Shown: positions 60,889 to 64,000 of the stretch, in pieces
How the letters are laid out: the number at the start of each line of letters is the position of its first letter
How positions within the stretch are numbered: the stretch's first letter is position 1
DNA from: Bolinopsis microptera
Taxonomy: Eukaryota; Ctenophora; Tentaculata; Lobata; Bolinopsidae
NCBI RefSeq assembly: GCF_026151205.1
Contig: NC_087077.1
Location: 15,164,983 to 15,228,982 of the forward strand
DNA: 64,000 nt
Direction of reading: 5' to 3'
Notes under the pieces: generated by a model
Seen by the model: the letters and a program-made list of their open reading frames with translations, nothing else
Told to the model about the DNA's origin: nothing
Databases searched by the model: none
Program-made: the position numbers and the translations under genes

Positions 60889-61490
60889 TCTAGAATAAGT
60901 CCATTCTTATTGTAATAGAGAAATGTATAAGTTGGGTAGGTTTTAAACATCAAGATATATTTAATATTCTATAAAATTAATAAAAAATATACTTCTACAA
61001 TAGAGAAGTATTCTAGAATAAGTCCATTCTTATTGTAATAGTGAAAGGTATAAGTTGGGTAGGTTTTAAACATCAAGATATATTTAATATTCTATAAAAT
61101 TAATAAAAAATATACTTCTACAATAGAGAAGTATTCTAGAATAAGTCCATTCTTATTGTAATAGAGAAAGGTATAAGTTGGGTAGGTTTTTAAACATCAA
61201 GATATATTTAATATTCTATAAAATTAATAAAAAATATACTTCTACAATAGAGAAGTATTCTAGAATAAGTCCATTCTTATTGTAATAGAGAAAGGTATAA
61301 GTTGGGTAGGTTTTTAAACATCAAAATATATTTAATACTCTATAAAATTAATAAAAAAATATACTTCTACAATAGAGAAGTATTCTAGAATAGGTCCATT
61401 CTTATTGTAATAGTGAAAGGTATAAGTTGGGTAGGTTTTTAAACTTCAAAATATATTTAATATTCCATAAAATTAAGGGGGTGTAATGAA
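60885..61490. repeat. 120 bp tandem array upstream of POMGNT1
   Basis: Five units of 119-122 bp (TTCTAGAATAAGTCCATTCT ... TTCTACAATAGAGAAGTA) run from immediately before the start codon. On the gene strand every unit ends in CTTATTCTAGA, an acceptor-like CTAG/A, the first of which lies one base before the ATG. Confidence 0.95.
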
Positions 61491-63708
61491 AAAGATTCTT
61501 CTACAATAGTCGAAGTGATTTAAAAACTCGTTTCACTCAATGACATGTCATCCATCCAATGTGTAATATGTATCGTTATTCTGGACCATGCTATAAACAA
61601 AATACCATGGTTTTTTTTTTATAGAATAAGCTGCTTTTTACCACATTTTGCAAAAGATAAGGTTTATTGGAGGTCAAAGAATACAAAAAATTAGTGACAT
61701 TTTTATTCAGTGAATTTTTTTAAGTGAATGTACACAATCCATATCAAAATAATGAAACGACTTAATAAAACTAGATGTCAAGGTTTCAATTTCATCTCTT
61801 CTTTGCAGTACATTGCAACAAATCACATGGCACAATGACGCTTTTTAGAACTTACATAACATGAGTGAGATACAAAATGGCTAAATCAAGGCCAATAGAC
61901 GGGAAGAGTAATAATATAGCAGAGACAGCAAGTAGAACAAAACATAGTGGCTCATGGAAACAATGAATCAACTTCCTGCTTGAACTGTGGATCCCCTCAG
62001 CAAATTGTATAACATTTACAGTAAAATATCTGACAAATTTGCTTGTACAAATGTAGGTGACATGCAATAATGTGCTACGTAGCAGGTCGAACCCGAATGA
62101 TGTTTTGATGTGATTTGTGTCCTGACTTAACATTTCTTTCTTCTGGTGATTAAAATATGACGCACAGCAATTCCACACCTCCAGAATCCAGATGTTATGA
62201 AGATTGAAGGCTAGTAGGAAAAAGAATTCTTTCTCAGGATGAAATACCTCTCTTCATAGAAATCTTTCTTCTCTGTAGATTTATGAATGGTTTAAGCAGG
62301 CAGGTTCAGCCTAAATTTATTGTGGAACTTGATTTCACGGTAGCCATTTGGCCAACAAATTAAGGGCCATTGTCGAAATTTTGAGAGGTTCACGAACCAG
62401 TGCCCAAAATAAATATATATATATTTTTATTTTTATAATTCGAACAACATACATAAATAAATTCAGCAATCGTAATTGTCTAACTATAAGTTTGGACACC
62501 TGAAAGTAAACTTATGTCAACAAATAAATAAATAGAAACGTTATAAATTTTAAAACTAGAGTAGAAAACAAAACCCTTCATAACTTATATAAAATTATGT
62601 TATAAAATGGTCAACTAAAAACTAAAAATAAAATTGAAATATAGTAAAAGGTCATTCAAACAATGTGTACATTCAATTAAATCAAGTGATGCAAGTGGCA
62701 GAGCACAATCAAATTAAGTATTGCATTTGGCAGAGCACAATACATTGCTACCAATATTTTTAAACTTTAACAATTAAATATATAGTACACACAAGTTTCA
62801 AAACACAATAGGCTCTACTCCATTATAGGGGCAGGGATGAGGTTGTGTGAAACTTCTGTGCATCGATGAGCCTGTCATATTTGATGCAGATGTCCACCTT
62901 CCATAAATTCACATCACAACAAGTACAACATGCAGTTCATTCACCATTAAACACTTCCGACCTTTTTGCAGTCTGCATCTGACAAATGACATCACATCCA
63001 ACATCACAGTTAGTAAGTACCTAGCTTTGTGTTTTGTAATTGTGAAGCCTCAAATGCCATTCCTCCTGTTATACTTAACATCAAGTGCTTAAAAATGGTG
63101 AAGGAATTCAAAACACGGTCACCAAATTTTTTTTGAGCCAAAATTAAAAATCCTTAAACACAAATTGGTCAAAATATCGCTTACTGAATGTAATTTAATA
63201 TTTTTTATAATTCTGACCAAGTGCAGCACCGCGCGGCACAACAAAATATTTGGCAAGTTTTTTTAAAATTACAAATATATATATTTACGTTTATAATTTG
63301 AATTTTTAAATTTGTAGTTAGTTGATCATCGTTTGACTTAATGTCGTAAATGCATTTCATTTAACAGACAAAATTGTAACTGTGTATATTTTATTTAATA
63401 ATTTAAAATGTTGAATTTCGCCTATGTTATATTGAAATCGCGCCGCGCGCATATTATAGACTGTATAAATCGAGCGCTGTATTGTATTATTTGGCAATAC
63501 TCATTTATAACTGGAGGGATGAGTATTTTGTATTCTCGGACCTCGGTTCGTCTTTTCTGTAGTTCTTTGTTCTTGTTTGCTAATTATGAAGTAACCCGTA
63601 TACTCATCAATCATATGCGCATTATCATAATTTATAGTAGCAGTCGATACAATTTCTATGCCAGCCATTTTCTTACACTATTTATGAAACCTAAGTATCT
63701 CGTGACAC
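61491..63708. other. AT-rich stretch, one unassigned ORF
   Basis: The minus-strand frame 62178-61852 (108 codons) has a hydrophobic C-terminal segment (FVLLAVSAILLLFPSIGLDL) but no recognised family. Otherwise nothing is seen. Confidence 0.35.
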
Positions 63709-63888
63709 TCACTCAGGACTGCTCCCATTAAAAAGGTCTTCAGCATTCTTGACTAACAAAATTGTCTTCTCAGCATTGGTACGATAGACATACCAAGGAC
63801 CAATTTTCAAATAGTCTATTCCACCATTGCATTGGAGAAGATGGATGAAGCTCCCATAGGCAAAGCTCCCATCAGCGTACTTAACCAT
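63709..63888 (-). CDS. Hypothetical short ORF or terminal exon
   Basis: From ATG 63888 the frame reads MVKYADGSFAYGSFIHLL, then GPWYVYRTNAEKTILLVK and stops at FNGSSPE, 59 residues. Composition is protein-like and the frame ends cleanly, so it may be a last exon of a gene to the right. The upstream CTTACTTACT repeat resembles a SINE tail. Family unknown. Confidence 0.3.
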   Translation of the reverse strand: MVKYADGSFAYGSFIHLLQCNGGIDYLKIGPWYVYRTNAEKTILLVKNAEDLFNGSSPE

Positions 63889-63928
63889 GATTAGTAAGTA
63901 AGTAAGTATAAGTAAGTAAAGATTATGA
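63889..63928. repeat. TAAG tetranucleotide repeat
   Basis: TAGTAAGTAAGTAAGTATAA and on, about eight units. It resembles the ACTTACTT tails at 9295 and 23990. Confidence 0.8.
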
Positions 63929-64000
63929 CATAACATCATCACAAGTGTCTACAAAATATCATTGCACTAAATAAAAAAATAATTTAAATAAATATATTTT

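Noticed and set aside
61852-62178. Possible PIG-Q or other multipass membrane exon
   Set aside because: Only hydrophobicity is similar. Family motifs are missing.

Overview
This window is nuclear DNA of an invertebrate animal. It is AT-rich, has spliced genes with GT-AG introns, and is dense in transposon debris and satellite-like repeats. The species cannot be fixed from sequence alone. A Shaker-type Kv channel, rhodopsin-family GPCRs, an O-mannose glycan enzyme, Penelope-like, ISL2EU/Harbinger-like and mariner-like elements and degenerate TTAGGG-type telomere repeats fit a cnidarian or another early-branching or soft-bodied invertebrate. That placement is inference.

There are four real host genes, all on the minus strand. 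(1) A class A GPCR at 1193-3235: four exons reach from the start codon to ECL2, and the 3' half is off the left edge or lost. (2) A voltage-gated K+ channel at 30731-33889: nine exons assembled, from the T1 domain to the stop. (3) A second, 5'-truncated GPCR at 51883-53106, split by one in-frame TAG, probably a pseudogene. (4) A complete four-exon POMGNT1 homologue (685 aa) at 56105-60888. The two intact-looking membrane genes and POMGNT1 have no obvious functional link.

The rest is mobile and repeated DNA. 0-9 kb: LINE RNase H remnant, a 13-14 bp minisatellite inside GPCR 1, and two copies of a CAGGGTGAG mariner-like MITE in opposite orientation. 9-12 kb: a tRNA-derived SINE, a perfectly symmetrical inverted dimer of a Penelope-like element 3' end, and another LINE RNase H remnant. 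12-25 kb: two homologous long-terminal-inverted-repeat DNA transposons (12397-15459 and 22781-25194), LINE tails and a 530 bp GA microsatellite. 25.8-28.9 kb: an inverted-repeat-bounded block holding about 19 copies of a TGTGAC...TTTAC motif at about 155 bp spacing, whose orientation flips in the middle. 34-54 kb: mostly non-coding, with minisatellites, filler-type rearrangements and small hairpin insertions. 54-61 kb: a pogo/mariner-like MITE, a 1.4 kb TTAA-flanked foldback element in POMGNT1 intron 3, and a 120 bp tandem array abutting the POMGNT1 start codon.

The observations most worth following are: the 155 bp-phased motif block; a tiny 76-89 bp hairpin element with 8-9 bp target duplications and an empty-site control inside this window; a 34-36 nt copy of the Kv S6 coding sequence inserted at, and duplicating, the splice acceptor of an upstream Kv exon; and the long-TIR family.
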